DNA from: an uncultured Clostridia bacterium
GTDB taxonomy: Bacteria; Bacillota; Clostridia; Oscillospirales; Acutalibacteraceae
Length of the DNA stretch: 54,127 nucleotides
Direction: 5' to 3'
NCBI GenBank assembly: GCA_945787805.1
Contig: CALZID010000013.1
Coordinates: forward strand, 1 to 54,127
Below, piece after piece: positions 1 to 8,888 of this stretch (within the stretch, counting starts at the first letter, position 1; the number at the start of each line of letters is the position of its first letter). A program made the position numbers and the translations under genes. The notes beneath the pieces are model-generated. The model saw only the letters and a program-made list of their open reading frames with translations, searched no databases and was not told the DNA's origin.

Positions 1-66
1 GACGATGTGGGCATCTGCGGGACGATGTGGGCATCTGCGGGACGATGTGGGCATCGTCCCCTACTA
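1..66. repeat. Tandem 20-bp repeat ending in a palindromic hairpin
   Basis: Two full 20-bp units beginning GACGATGTGGGCATC and ending TGCGG are followed by a third whose end changes to CGTCCCCTAC. That change makes the last unit a perfect palindrome (GACGATG, TGGG loop, CATCGTC). The array reaches base 1, so it may continue to the left. The closing CCCCTAC, read GTAGGGG on the minus strand, is shared with the hairpins at 85-108, 40636-40660 and 42749-42773. No spacer-repeat alternation is present. Confidence 0.85.
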
Positions 67-84
67 ATTCACCTAATTGTTTCA

Positions 85-108
85 GGCGATTCATGAATTG
101 CCCCTACG
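85..108. repeat. Palindromic element with a CCCTACG tail
   Basis: GGCGATTCATGAATTGCC is a near-perfect palindrome followed at once by CCTACG. It resembles the palindrome that ends the first repeat array in layout (stem, then CCCTAC) but not in stem sequence. I read it as a second member of the same dispersed hairpin family. Confidence 0.6.
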
Positions 109-380
109 ATTATAAAAGAAAATCATACAAAAACATAAGGGGTTGTAAAAAAAGTGTAGACCGCATAAAACACCATATATAAAGGCTTTTTAATACCCAA
201 AACAGCATTTTATCAAATAAAAGTAATAAAAAACAAAAAACAGATAAAAAATAATGTTTTATGCTATGAGCAAACTTCGCCGCTCGGCGTACCTTTGTAC
301 GCCATCGGGTAACCGATAACAAGGCAACAGGCTTGTTATCGCTCAGTTTGTACATTCTACGCATTTTTTCCTAACCCCAC
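109..380. other. Non-coding, AT-rich stretch with two hairpins
   Basis: I see no credible gene here. Reading frames are short, with no ribosome site or recognisable protein. Two perfect inverted repeats stand out: GGCGTAC-CTTT-GTACGCC at 286-303 and CGATAACAAG-8 nt-CTTGTTATCG at 314-341. Around 140-158 there is a half copy of the GGGGTTGTAAAAAAAGTG sequence found in the terminator at 47981-48022. The stretch lies downstream of rpoD (minus strand). Confidence 0.55.
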
Positions 381-424
381 AAAATGGGCTGTAAAAAAAC
401 TTTCGTTTTTTTACAGCCCATTTT
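381..424 (-). terminator. rpoD operon terminator
   Basis: A long perfect inverted repeat, AAAATGGGCTGTAAAAAAAC, with a short TTCG-type loop lies 17 bases past the rpoD stop. A TTTT run closes it on the minus strand. The A/T-rich lower stem makes it look bidirectional. Its stem sequence resembles the terminator behind the EIIC-like gene at 48029. Confidence 0.85.
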
Positions 425-440
425 AATTCAGCATAATTTA

Positions 441-1532
441 TCAATCAAGGAAATCGCGGAGTTTTTTGCTTCTGCTTGGGTGACGGAGTTTTCTAAGTGC
501 TTTCGCTTCGATTTGACGGATGCGCTCACGGGTAACATTAAATTCTTTACCGACTTCTTCGAGAGTTCTTGGGTGTCCGTCTTCAAGGCCGAAACGAAGT
601 GAGAGAACTTTTTCTTCTCTCGGTGTGAGAGTTTTAAGTACTTCTGAAAGCTGTTCTTTCAAGAGTGAAATAGATGCGGCATCTGCAGGTGAAAGTGCGT
701 CATCGTCAGGAATAAAGTCGCCTAAATGGCTGTCTTCTTCTTCGCCGATTGGTGTTTCAAGAGAAACGGGCTCTTGCGCAAGACGAAGGATTTCACGAAC
801 CTTATCAGGTGACATATCAAGCTCTGCTGCAATTTCTTCTGCCGACGGGTCATGACCGTTCTTGTGAAGCAACTGACTGCTTGTCTTTTTAACCTTATTG
901 ATTGTTTCAACCATGTGAACAGGAATACGGATTGTTCTTGCCTGGTCAGCGATTGCACGGGTAATTGCCTGTCTAATCCACCAAGTTGCATAAGTTGAAA
1001 ATTTGAAGCCCTTTGTATAGTCAAACTTTTCAACTGCTTTAATAAGACCTAAATTGCCTTCTTGAATCAAGTCAAGAAACTGCATTCCCCTGCCCACATA
1101 ACGCTTTGCAATGCTGACAACAAGACGAAGATTTGCTTCGGCAAGTCTTTGCTTTGCTTTTTTATCGTCATCGGCAATACGAATAGCGAGTTCGATTTCT
1201 TCTTCTGATGTTAAAAGCGGAACACGGCCGATTTCTTTAAGATATACACGCACCGGGTCGTCCATGGCGATACCCTTGTTTTCGCCTAATCCGCCGTCGT
1301 CGCTTTTTGCAAGGTCTGATTCATCGGTTATGGCTTCTCTCGCCATATCGCCGAGGTCATCGATAAGTTCGATATTGTTCGCTTCAATGAGTTCATAGAG
1401 CTTGTCCAGCTCTTCCATTTCAATATCGAGTTCAACGATAGCATTATCAATTTCCTGTGTTGTGAGTTTACCGACAGCCTTACCTTTTTCAATCAAGGCT
1501 TTAATAGCACCTTTTTTATCAATTGTTTCCAT
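441..1532 (-). CDS. rpoD: Primary RNA polymerase sigma factor (sigma-A/RpoD)
   Basis: Housekeeping sigma factor that directs core RNA polymerase to TTGACA/TATAAT promoters. The 363-residue protein is the short Gram-positive form, without the long non-conserved insert of proteobacterial sigma-70. In order it has a short region 1.1, region 1.2 ([18 protein letters not shown]), the region 2 core-binding and -10 helix ([18 protein letters not shown], then [13 protein letters not shown]), region 3, and region 4 with the -35 helix-turn-helix ([20 protein letters not shown]). I chose the ATG at 1532, preceded by GAAGGAG. A TTG one codon upstream is possible but poorly spaced. It is the last gene of a dgt-dnaG-rpoD unit, a reduced macromolecular-synthesis operon. 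Confidence 0.98.
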   Translation of the reverse strand: METIDKKGAIKALIEKGKAVGKLTTQEIDNAIVELDIEMEELDKLYELIEANNIELIDDLGDMAREAITDESDLAKSDDGGLGENKGIAMDDPVRVYLKEIGRVPLLTSEEEIELAIRIADDDKKAKQRLAEANLRLVVSIAKRYVGRGMQFLDLIQEGNLGLIKAVEKFDYTKGFKFSTYATWWIRQAITRAIADQARTIRIPVHMVETINKVKKTSSQLLHKNGHDPSAEEIAAELDMSPDKVREILRLAQEPVSLETPIGEEEDSHLGDFIPDDDALSPADAASISLLKEQLSEVLKTLTPREEKVLSLRFGLEDGHPRTLEEVGKEFNVTRERIRQIEAKALRKLRHPSRSKKLRDFLD

Positions 1533-1555
1533 CAAAAAATCTCCTTCACATTACC

Positions 1556-3304
1556 TTAATTTTTAAAAAACTTCAAAAAGTCCTCATCACTGATATTTTC
1601 CACATTCACATCTTTAAGGCTTTTTTTATTTTTTTCATTTAAAATTACTTTTATACAATCGGTGCACTCATCGCTACTGTTATTCAGTGTGTGCGAAATT
1701 GTTTGAATTTTTGCAACCGCACTGATTTCTTCGTCTGTGAGCTCACCGTATAAAAACGATATTTCAGCAGATTTTCCTTCTCTCAATCTGCCGGTAACAG
1801 CTTTAAATATTCTTTTATTGAAATCTGTTACAAAATCTTCTGCACTAAGCTTTCCGTCAACCAAATTCAAGTGTTCGGGATTTGACATAAGAATTGCAAT
1901 AAGCATTTCTTCAGCCTTTGCACCCGCAAGATACTGTTGACGCTGAGGATTAAGCTTATCAAGAATGTCGCCTTGGCGCTGAATTTGGGTAAACTCTTTT
2001 TTATGATTGGAATATACCTTTTTCTTTGCCATACGCTTTGCTTCGTCAACAATCACACTTTTCGTAACCGACAGTTCATCTGCAATTCTTGAAGCATAGA
2101 TGTCAAGTTCAACGGCGCCGACTGTTGACAATATATCAATTGCGTTTCTGATGTATTGCCTTTTACCGTCGTCAGTTGTCACATCAAATTTTGAACGCTC
2201 CCGCAAAAGTGCAAATTCAACTTCGTTAGCGGCTCCCGTAATTATGGCTTTCATTTTTTCAACGCCGTAATTCTTTATAATTTCATCCGGGTCCTTGCCG
2301 CCGCTTAATCTCAACACCTTAATTTTCGCAGGCGTATTCTTGAAAATCTGTAACGCTCTTGCCGCCGCCTTTTGCCCCGCTTCGTCCGCATCATAAGAAA
2401 GCAGAATTTCAGACGCATAGCGAGATAATAAGCTTGCCTGTTCAGTCGTCAGCGCCGTGCCCAGACCTGCAACCGCATTTGTAAATCCCGCCTGGTGAAG
2501 TGCGATAACATCCATATATCCTTCACAGAGAATAAGACTGTCTTTGCCGCTTTTTTTCGCAAGGTTAAGTGCAAATACACCCTGACTCTTTTTATAAACC
2601 AATGTATCGGATGTATTTAAGTATTTCGGTTTTGAGTCATCCATAACACGACCTCCGAAAGCGATTACACTGCCCTTTACATCTATTATGGGAAACATTA
2701 TTCGATTTCGGAAATTGTCATATATGTTTGCCTCGTTCTTTTGTGAACGCCTTGCAAGATTTGCCGCCACAAGCTCGTCCTTTGTAAAGCCTTTATCCTG
2801 TAAATAACTTATCAACGCATCATAAGCATCGGGAGCAAAGCCCAAACCGAATTTGCGGATTGTTTCGTCGGTAAGTCCGCGGTTTTTGAAATACTGATAA
2901 CCGACAGCGCCTTCCGGTTTACTAAGACAACTGTGAAAAAACTTGGCGGCTTCACGGTTGGCTTCTAACATTCGAAGCCGTCTTTTATTCATTGTGTTAT
3001 CGAATGTATTTTCCTGTGGAATATCCATTCCCACACGGTCGGCAAGGAATTTGACTGCATCAAGATAATCGAGATTTTCAATGTTCTTGATAAAGGTTAC
3101 AACATCGCCGCCGTTACCGCAACCGAAACAAAAATATGACTGTGTATCGGGATAAACAGTAAATGACGGAGTTTTCTCACCGTGAAAGGGACACAAGCCC
3201 TTGCTTATTCGCCCTGCTCTTTTAATGTTTACATAAGATGAGATTATAGTTTCAATATCGGCACGACTGCGAAGTTCTGTTAAAAAAGCATCATCGAACC
3301 GCAC
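1556..3304 (-). CDS. dnaG: DNA primase
   Basis: Synthesises RNA primers for lagging-strand and origin replication together with the replicative helicase. The 582 residues show the CHC2 zinc site (C38, H41, C59, C62), then the TOPRIM catalytic core with the conserved EGYMDVI glutamate and the LSYDADEAG acidic motif, then a C-terminal helical region for helicase binding. The start is GTG with an upstream GGGAGGG ribosome site. It begins 1 base after the dgt stop, so the two are probably translationally coupled. rpoD follows 23 bases downstream. Confidence 0.98.
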   Translation of the reverse strand: MRFDDAFLTELRSRADIETIISSYVNIKRAGRISKGLCPFHGEKTPSFTVYPDTQSYFCFGCGNGGDVVTFIKNIENLDYLDAVKFLADRVGMDIPQENTFDNTMNKRRLRMLEANREAAKFFHSCLSKPEGAVGYQYFKNRGLTDETIRKFGLGFAPDAYDALISYLQDKGFTKDELVAANLARRSQKNEANIYDNFRNRIMFPIIDVKGSVIAFGGRVMDDSKPKYLNTSDTLVYKKSQGVFALNLAKKSGKDSLILCEGYMDVIALHQAGFTNAVAGLGTALTTEQASLLSRYASEILLSYDADEAGQKAAARALQIFKNTPAKIKVLRLSGGKDPDEIIKNYGVEKMKAIITGAANEVEFALLRERSKFDVTTDDGKRQYIRNAIDILSTVGAVELDIYASRIADELSVTKSVIVDEAKRMAKKKVYSNHKKEFTQIQRQGDILDKLNPQRQQYLAGAKAEEMLIAILMSNPEHLNLVDGKLSAEDFVTDFNKRIFKAVTGRLREGKSAEISFLYGELTDEEISAVAKIQTISHTLNNSSDECTDCIKVILNEKNKKSLKDVNVENISDEDFLKFFKN

Positions 3305-3305
3305 A

Positions 3306-4316
3306 CTATCCCTCCCATCCTATATCCACCCATGAATCGGGGATAAATATATTTTTATAAACCGAGACAAGATAGCGGTCACTCATACCCGCAATATAAT
3401 CGCAGGCGGCTCTGTGAACGCCCTCCTGTTCAATTATGTAATGATATGCTTGCGGAATTCTGTCGGGATTTTGAAGCAGATAATCATAAAGACGGATTAT
3501 AACATCCATAGCCTTTGTTTCTTCACCCTTGCAAACGGGGTTTGTGTAAACCTTTTCAAACATAAATGAATGAAGCTCGTCAAAGGGCTGTTGAATATCG
3601 GGTGAAAACCTGATTGTATCAACACTGCTTTCAACCGCATTTCTAACCATTGTATTTATTCTGTCGGACTTTGAAAAGCCCAACGCTTTTCTGAGTTCAA
3701 GGGGAATATCTTCTTCGCACATAACTCCCGCACGGGTAGCGTCGTCAATATCGTGGTTGATATATGCGATTTTATCGGCTAATTTTACAATTCTGCCTTC
3801 AAGAGTAAATGCTTCTTTGCCCCTTGTGTGACAAACGATACCGTCACGGACTTCATAGGTCAGGTTTAAACCCTTGCCGCCTTTTTCCAATTTGTCAACC
3901 ACACGAAGACTCTGGTCATAGTGACGGAATCCGCCGGGCACAACCTTGTCAAGCGCTCTCTCGCCTGCGTGACCGAATGGGGTGTGACCTAAATCGTGAC
4001 CTAACGCAATGGCTTCGGTCAAATCGGCATTTAAAAGCAAGCCGTTTGCAATTGCACGAGCCACTTGTGAAACTTCAAGTGTGTGGGTAAGTCTTGTTCT
4101 GTAATGGTCGCCTTCGGGGGACAGGAAAACCTGGGTTTTGTGCTTTAATCTGCGGAATGAATTTGAATGAATAATTCTGTCTCGGTCACGCTGAAAATCA
4201 GTTCTCAAATCGCATTTCGGCTCTAAAATTATTCGCCCCTTTGTCTTTGCGGAAAGACACGCTTTTTCCGAGAGAAAGCCTGCTTCTTTATTTTCAAAAG
4301 TTTCTCTAATATTCAT
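3306..4316 (-). CDS. dgt: dGTP triphosphohydrolase-like HD-domain protein
   Basis: HD-superfamily nucleotidohydrolase of the Dgt family, which removes triphosphate from dNTPs and so trims the nucleotide pool. The metal-binding HD pattern is visible: H in RLTHTLEV, then HDLGHTPFGHAGE, then a later D in KLADKIAYINHDIDD. The length of 336 residues fits the short Gram-positive (YpgQ/Dgt-like) group. The ATG follows an AAGGGGGG ribosome site. It is the first gene before dnaG and rpoD, an arrangement common in Clostridia. Substrate specificity (dGTP or other dNTPs) cannot be told from sequence. Confidence 0.93.
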   Translation of the reverse strand: MNIRETFENKEAGFLSEKACLSAKTKGRIILEPKCDLRTDFQRDRDRIIHSNSFRRLKHKTQVFLSPEGDHYRTRLTHTLEVSQVARAIANGLLLNADLTEAIALGHDLGHTPFGHAGERALDKVVPGGFRHYDQSLRVVDKLEKGGKGLNLTYEVRDGIVCHTRGKEAFTLEGRIVKLADKIAYINHDIDDATRAGVMCEEDIPLELRKALGFSKSDRINTMVRNAVESSVDTIRFSPDIQQPFDELHSFMFEKVYTNPVCKGEETKAMDVIIRLYDYLLQNPDRIPQAYHYIIEQEGVHRAACDYIAGMSDRYLVSVYKNIFIPDSWVDIGWEG

Positions 4317-4352
4317 TCAAATGCCCCCCTTTTTTCAGTTGGATTTTTGTCT

Positions 4353-4381
4353 TCTATATACTTATACGACAAAAAGAACAA
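4353..4381 (-). promoter_or_regulatory. Sigma-A promoter for dgt-dnaG-rpoD
   Basis: On the minus strand TTGTTC is separated by exactly 17 bases from TATAGA, about 37 bases upstream of the dgt start. The -35 is imperfect, so this is a moderate-strength prediction. Confidence 0.55.
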
Positions 4382-4407
4382 AATCCCTTTATTTTTTATT
4401 AAAAATT

Positions 4408-5031
4408 TTAAAATTCGCAAAAGTTTTCGCAAACAACCGTTGCGGTGACTTTTCCGTTACTTAATTCGGTAAGCTTTTTTGAAAGCTCATTATGAAAATC
4501 GCTCTTTATTCTGAAAGTCACTTTTACTTCGTCGGTGAATTGAGTATCAAGAATTACTGCGCCTTCGTTTGCTAAAAAAGCCCCCAATTTACCGTAGAAT
4601 GTATAGTCGCAGTTTATTTCTAAATCAAGGCAGAGCGCCATCGTGATAATTTTTGCACTATCCACTGCAATCTTAGCGCTGTGAGAATAAGCACGAACCA
4701 ATCCCCCGCCGCCTAAAAGAATTCCGCCGAAATATCTTGTAACAACAACCGCCGTGTCAACAAGACCTTCTTTTTCGATGACATCCAACACGGGCACGCC
4801 TGCCGTACCCTGAGGCTCGCCGTCGTCGGAATATCTTTTTATTCCGCCGTTACGCAATATGTAAGCATAAACATTATGAGTTGCGTCCCAATGCTTTGAT
4901 TTAATCTCATTTATAAATTCGTTCGCTTCATCGGCAGTTGTTACGGGTTTTGCATAGCCAATGAATTTGGAACGCTTGACTGTATATTCATCACTGTTAT
5001 ATTCTTTTATTGTTCTGTATTCATTTGCCAT
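4408..5031 (-). CDS. yigZ: YigZ/IMPACT family protein
   Basis: Member of the UPF0029/IMPACT family (YigZ in E. coli, YvyE in Bacillus). The N-terminal half carries the signature YSDDGEPQGTAGVPVLDVI and the glycine-rich VTRYFGGILLGGGGLVRAYS, typical of the IMPACT fold. The C-terminal part is the ferredoxin-like UPF0029 domain. The length of 207 residues is normal. Biochemical function is not firmly known; the fold is related to ribosomal protein S5 domain 2 and eukaryotic IMPACT, so a translation-linked role has been proposed. The ATG follows GCGGTGA. It lies just past the rpmE terminator, and no separate promoter is obvious. Confidence 0.92.
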   Translation of the reverse strand: MANEYRTIKEYNSDEYTVKRSKFIGYAKPVTTADEANEFINEIKSKHWDATHNVYAYILRNGGIKRYSDDGEPQGTAGVPVLDVIEKEGLVDTAVVVTRYFGGILLGGGGLVRAYSHSAKIAVDSAKIITMALCLDLEINCDYTFYGKLGAFLANEGAVILDTQFTDEVKVTFRIKSDFHNELSKKLTELSNGKVTATVVCENFCEF

Positions 5032-5050
5032 TTAATTCACCGCTTTCCGC

Positions 5051-5081
5051 AAAAAACAAAAGGTGGCACATTTGTACCACC
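5051..5081 (-). terminator. rpmE terminator
   Basis: GGTGG...CCACC stem with one internal C-A mismatch, followed on the minus strand by TTTTGTTTTTT, immediately behind the rpmE stop. Confidence 0.8.
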
Positions 5082-5094
5082 ATAATTGCTTTGA

Positions 5095-5298
5095 TTATTT
5101 TGAGAGATTGTAACGCTTGTTAAATCTGTCAACACGACCGCCTGTATCAACAAGCTTTTGTTTGCCTGTGAAGAATGGGTGGCAATTTGAGCAGATATCA
5201 ACTTTTAAATCATCTTTAGTTGAACGAGTTTCAAATGTTGCACCGCAAGCGCATTTAACTGTTACTGTTTTATACTCTGGATGGAGTCCCTGTTTCAT
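5095..5298 (-). CDS. rpmE: 50S ribosomal protein L31 (zinc-binding form)
   Basis: Ribosomal protein L31, 67 residues. The cysteines of CACGATF and [14 protein letters not shown] form the zinc ribbon of the C+ type. HPFFTGKQ and [13 protein letters not shown] are diagnostic of the family. A longer frame upstream is not used: the ATG at 5298 has an AGAGGTG ribosome site and matches the usual N-terminus (MKQGLHPEY). It has its own promoter inside the end of addA and its own terminator. Confidence 0.98.
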   Translation of the reverse strand: MKQGLHPEYKTVTVKCACGATFETRSTKDDLKVDICSNCHPFFTGKQKLVDTGGRVDRFNKRYNLSK

Positions 5299-5341
5299 GA
5301 CAATTGTCACCTCTTTCAGTCCATATTTACATAGCCTAATG

Positions 5342-5370
5342 ATTTTAGCACAAGAAAATGCAAAAATCAA
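5342..5370 (-). promoter_or_regulatory. rpmE promoter
   Basis: TTGATT, 17 bases, TAAAAT on the minus strand, overlapping the last codons of addA. The -10 ends 43 bases before the rpmE start. Confidence 0.7.
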
Positions 5371-8300
5371 GTGTTTTTTTCAAGTTTTACAGAAATTTCT
5401 TTTGAAAGTGCAAATGAGTAGAGTGTAACCTTAACATCGGTTAAGCCAAAGCACTGTTCGGCAGCCGTTTTATATATTCTCATCTGCTCTTTATACCGAC
5501 TGACGATTTCTTCTTCATTGGAAACCTTATCGGTTTTATAGTCGATAATCTCTCCGCTGCTTCCGTTTATGATGAGTCCGTCAATTATGCCTTGAACAAC
5601 CGCTTTTTCATCTGCTGCAATTTCGGGCAGGTCATCAATTATCTTTGCTGCGGGTACGCTCATAGAAAATTCCTGCTCTTTCAAGAAACGCTCTGCCGAG
5701 CAAATTCGTTTGTACATATCGCTGTTAAAGAATTTTTCAAGCTTATATATGTCAACGGCGTCTGCTTCTGTTTTTGTAAACTGTTCATTCTGAACTAATC
5801 TTTCAAGCTCTGCGCCCACATTTTCACTCGCATTTTTCATATTGCAAAGCTCCATAAAGCGATGCATAAGTGAACCGCGCTGAGCCGGTGTTAATTCATT
5901 CTTACCCATAAATGCCGGGCGTTCGGTGGCAAGATAAGTTAGATTTTCGTCTTGCTTTATGGATGACGCAGCATATTTAATCGGGATTTCCGACAGAGCG
6001 GAATATGGGTATTCATAAGACAATTTTTCTGAAATGTCTTTCAAAATATCTTTGTCAATCTCAAATGCTTTTTGTTCTTCAATGTTTTCGGTAATACTCA
6101 CAACGCCGTCAATTATTTTAAAATCAATTGGTGGACTTTGTTGATTCTTAGTGCAATAAAGCAAATTTGCCATATTAAGTGACGGATGATTAAGCATTGA
6201 AAGGACTATCCATTGCATAACATTTGAGCACATAGACAAAGGCACTGCAGGTTCAATGAAATTGCCGTAATAAGTATAATATAAATCCGTTATTTTATTT
6301 TCTGTATCGTGCATTGAACCCACAATATAGAGTTTTTCTTCCGCACGGGTCATTGCGACATATAATACCCTTATTTGCTCGGCAAGCTCTTCTTGTGCAT
6401 CATAGAGTTTTACGGCACTTACGGGTAAAGTCGTAAAATCTTTATGCTGTTTTGAAAAGTATCGAGATGTTGCCACGCCCAAATGTCTGTTCACTTTAAC
6501 CTTGCTTGAATCGGCAGGGCTGCCCGACGAGCAGTTTGCAATAAACACAACCGGAAATTCAAGTCCTTTACTTTTATGAATTGACATAATTCTGACTACA
6601 TCATCATTTTCGGTCAGCTCGTTGGCGCCTTCTAAATCCTTATTACTTTTACGGATTTTATCAAGATAACGGATAAATCCCGAAAGTCCCGAACCGCCCA
6701 TTGCTTCATAATTCTCGGCATAGTTTATTAAAAGTTCAAGATTTAGAATTCTCTTGTCCCCATTATCCATAGCTCCTACAATTGAGTCATAAGAAGTCAT
6801 TTCAAATATGCGACGGATTAAGCTGCCGATATCCATAGTTACAGACAAAGTTCTGAGAATATAAAGCATATCTAAAAATTCTTTTACTTTATTGTCTTTT
6901 TCGTATTGGCTTTTTATAATATTATAGATATTGCCTTTTCTGTCATCAATTCTGTATCTTACAAGGTCGTCTTCGGTAAAGGGACAAAGCGGTGACAGCA
7001 TTACCGACACAAGCGGTACATCTTGCACGGGGTTATCGATTATTTTGAGCATTGACACCATTGTTACGATTTCTCGGCTTTCAAAAAATCCCCCCTGCTT
7101 TGTATAATGAGCCGGAATTCCCATTTCGCCCAAAATTCTCGCAACAATCTGTGCTTTGCCCGAAACCGCACGCATAAGAATACAGATATCGCTGTATTTT
7201 ATGGGGCGTTCTTCGCCTTTTTTGCCCACAAGAGCTTTTGAAGAAATCAGTTCATTGATTATTGTACCGATATGACAAGCCTCAGCTTCTAAATCGGAGC
7301 CCCTTGTCTTTTCGGTTTCAACAATATGCACCGCTACATTCGGCGATGTATCTTCACAATAATCTCCGCCGAATTCAAGGCGCTCGCTCTTTCGGTAATC
7401 AATTCCGCAGGTTTTTCTCGTCATTAAGAAATCAAAGAAAAAGTTGATTGAATCAACAACACCCTTTCGGCTTCTGAAATTCTTATCAAGATTTATAGTT
7501 GCAGGATAATTTTTACCGTCATAAGAGCCAAATGTATCTTTATAGTTTAAAAAGATTTCGGGCATAGCCTGACGGAAACGGTAGATGCTTTGTTTGACAT
7601 CCCCTACCATAAACTTATTGTTATTGTCCTTTGATACGGCTGAAAAGAGTGTATCCTGTGCGTCATTAGTATCTTGAAATTCGTCAATGTAAATTTCTTT
7701 AAAGCTTTCGGACAATTCCTTTGCCAAATCAGTTTTTTTATAACTTCCGTCTTCATTAAACTCCACAAGCATTTTTAACGCAAAATGAAGAATATCTGAA
7801 AAATAATATGTATTATTTTCTTTTTTACGCTCCCCTAAAAGTTCAACAAATCGCACTACACTTTTTTGAATTACCGACATAATCGGGCGAAGATAGTTGA
7901 TATCATCTGCATATTCTTCTTCGGTACATACAAGAAATTTAGAGATTAAAGCAAAGTATTTTTTAATACTGTCTCTGCGGCCTTTAAGCTCGTCATAATA
8001 ACAGTCTTTTTCTGCTTTCGGCACAGTCGGAAATCTGTTAAAGCAAAGTGAATCGCATAAATATTTGATTTCGTCCCATTTTTGCGGGGTTTTCTTAATC
8101 GTTTCAAGAATAACATCAAGAGAAGCGATAACGGGTGACAAATCATTACAGAGCGCTCCTGCAAGAGTTGTATTTTCAGGTGCGTCGTCAATTATATCTT
8201 GTGCCTTTATTTTTGTGTATTCAACCACTTCGTAAAGCCGTTCCAATGAGTATTTTCCCCATTCGGTTTCGTGAATTGCCAAGTTGTTATGATAATCGGA

Positions 8301-8888
8301 GAAAGTATTTTCAATCCACATTTTCGGGTTTGGCGATGCGATTGCAAATTCATAAAGAGAGAGAATTGAATCAGCAAGGCTCATATCCGATTTACCCGTT
8401 GTAAACAGATTTAAAAGCTCTTCTGTTTCTTCTTTGGGCAAAGCATAAATCTCTTCAAGGACTTCATTTGCAACTTCCCGTTTCAGCATATCGTGTTCAA
8501 TGTCGGAAAGCATTGTGTAGTCGGGCGCTATGTCAAGCTCTTCAAAATTATCTTTTACCAAACGGGAGCAAAAACTGTCCATTGTGGAAATTTGCGCATT
8601 CGGCAAATACATTTTTTGTCTTTTAAGATATTGATTGTCCGGTTGCTCTTTTATCAGCTCCGAAAGCCGTTTTGAAATTCTTTCTCGCATTTCGGCAGCA
8701 GCGGCTTTTGTAAATGTAACTATAAGCAGTTTTTCAATGTCGATGGGGTTATTTTTATCTGTTACTCGCTGAATTACCCGTTCAACGAGAACGGCAGTTT
8801 TGCCCGAACCTGCGGCAGCAGAAACAAGAACAGTTCCGTTTTTAGATTCAATTGCCTGTTTTTGAGCGTCAGTCCATATTCTCGCCAT
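5367..8888 (-). CDS. addA: ATP-dependent helicase/nuclease subunit A (AddA)
   Basis: UvrD-type helicase plus RecB-type nuclease subunit of AddAB, which processes double-strand breaks for RecA-mediated repair. The 1173 residues show Walker A AAAGSGKT near residue 24, Walker [11 protein letters not shown], helicase motifs [17 protein letters not shown] and [14 protein letters not shown], and a C-terminal nuclease with GIIDGL and DYKTDK. I chose the ATG at 8888 (AAGGAG, 8-base spacing) over an upstream GTG that overlaps the ribosome site. The start lies inside the end of addB (20-bp overlap), as expected for co-translated subunits. Confidence 0.97.
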   Translation of the reverse strand: MARIWTDAQKQAIESKNGTVLVSAAAGSGKTAVLVERVIQRVTDKNNPIDIEKLLIVTFTKAAAAEMRERISKRLSELIKEQPDNQYLKRQKMYLPNAQISTMDSFCSRLVKDNFEELDIAPDYTMLSDIEHDMLKREVANEVLEEIYALPKEETEELLNLFTTGKSDMSLADSILSLYEFAIASPNPKMWIENTFSDYHNNLAIHETEWGKYSLERLYEVVEYTKIKAQDIIDDAPENTTLAGALCNDLSPVIASLDVILETIKKTPQKWDEIKYLCDSLCFNRFPTVPKAEKDCYYDELKGRRDSIKKYFALISKFLVCTEEEYADDINYLRPIMSVIQKSVVRFVELLGERKKENNTYYFSDILHFALKMLVEFNEDGSYKKTDLAKELSESFKEIYIDEFQDTNDAQDTLFSAVSKDNNNKFMVGDVKQSIYRFRQAMPEIFLNYKDTFGSYDGKNYPATINLDKNFRSRKGVVDSINFFFDFLMTRKTCGIDYRKSERLEFGGDYCEDTSPNVAVHIVETEKTRGSDLEAEACHIGTIINELISSKALVGKKGEERPIKYSDICILMRAVSGKAQIVARILGEMGIPAHYTKQGGFFESREIVTMVSMLKIIDNPVQDVPLVSVMLSPLCPFTEDDLVRYRIDDRKGNIYNIIKSQYEKDNKVKEFLDMLYILRTLSVTMDIGSLIRRIFEMTSYDSIVGAMDNGDKRILNLELLINYAENYEAMGGSGLSGFIRYLDKIRKSNKDLEGANELTENDDVVRIMSIHKSKGLEFPVVFIANCSSGSPADSSKVKVNRHLGVATSRYFSKQHKDFTTLPVSAVKLYDAQEELAEQIRVLYVAMTRAEEKLYIVGSMHDTENKITDLYYTYYGNFIEPAVPLSMCSNVMQWIVLSMLNHPSLNMANLLYCTKNQQSPPIDFKIIDGVVSITENIEEQKAFEIDKDILKDISEKLSYEYPYSALSEIPIKYAASSIKQDENLTYLATERPAFMGKNELTPAQRGSLMHRFMELCNMKNASENVGAELERLVQNEQFTKTEADAVDIYKLEKFFNSDMYKRICSAERFLKEQEFSMSVPAAKIIDDLPEIAADEKAVVQGIIDGLIINGSSGEIIDYKTDKVSNEEEIVSRYKEQMRIYKTAAEQCFGLTDVKVTLYSFALSKEISVKLEKNT

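Noticed and set aside
1-60. CRISPR array at the left edge
   Set aside because: The 20-bp units are adjacent without spacers and the last is a palindrome; no cas genes are present.
110-364. 84-residue minus-strand frame at the left
   Set aside because: Runs through two hairpins and low-complexity AT sequence, no ribosome site, no recognisable motif.
5299-5370. Longer rpmE start
   Set aside because: It would place the start in the promoter and inside addA; the family N-terminus begins at 5298.
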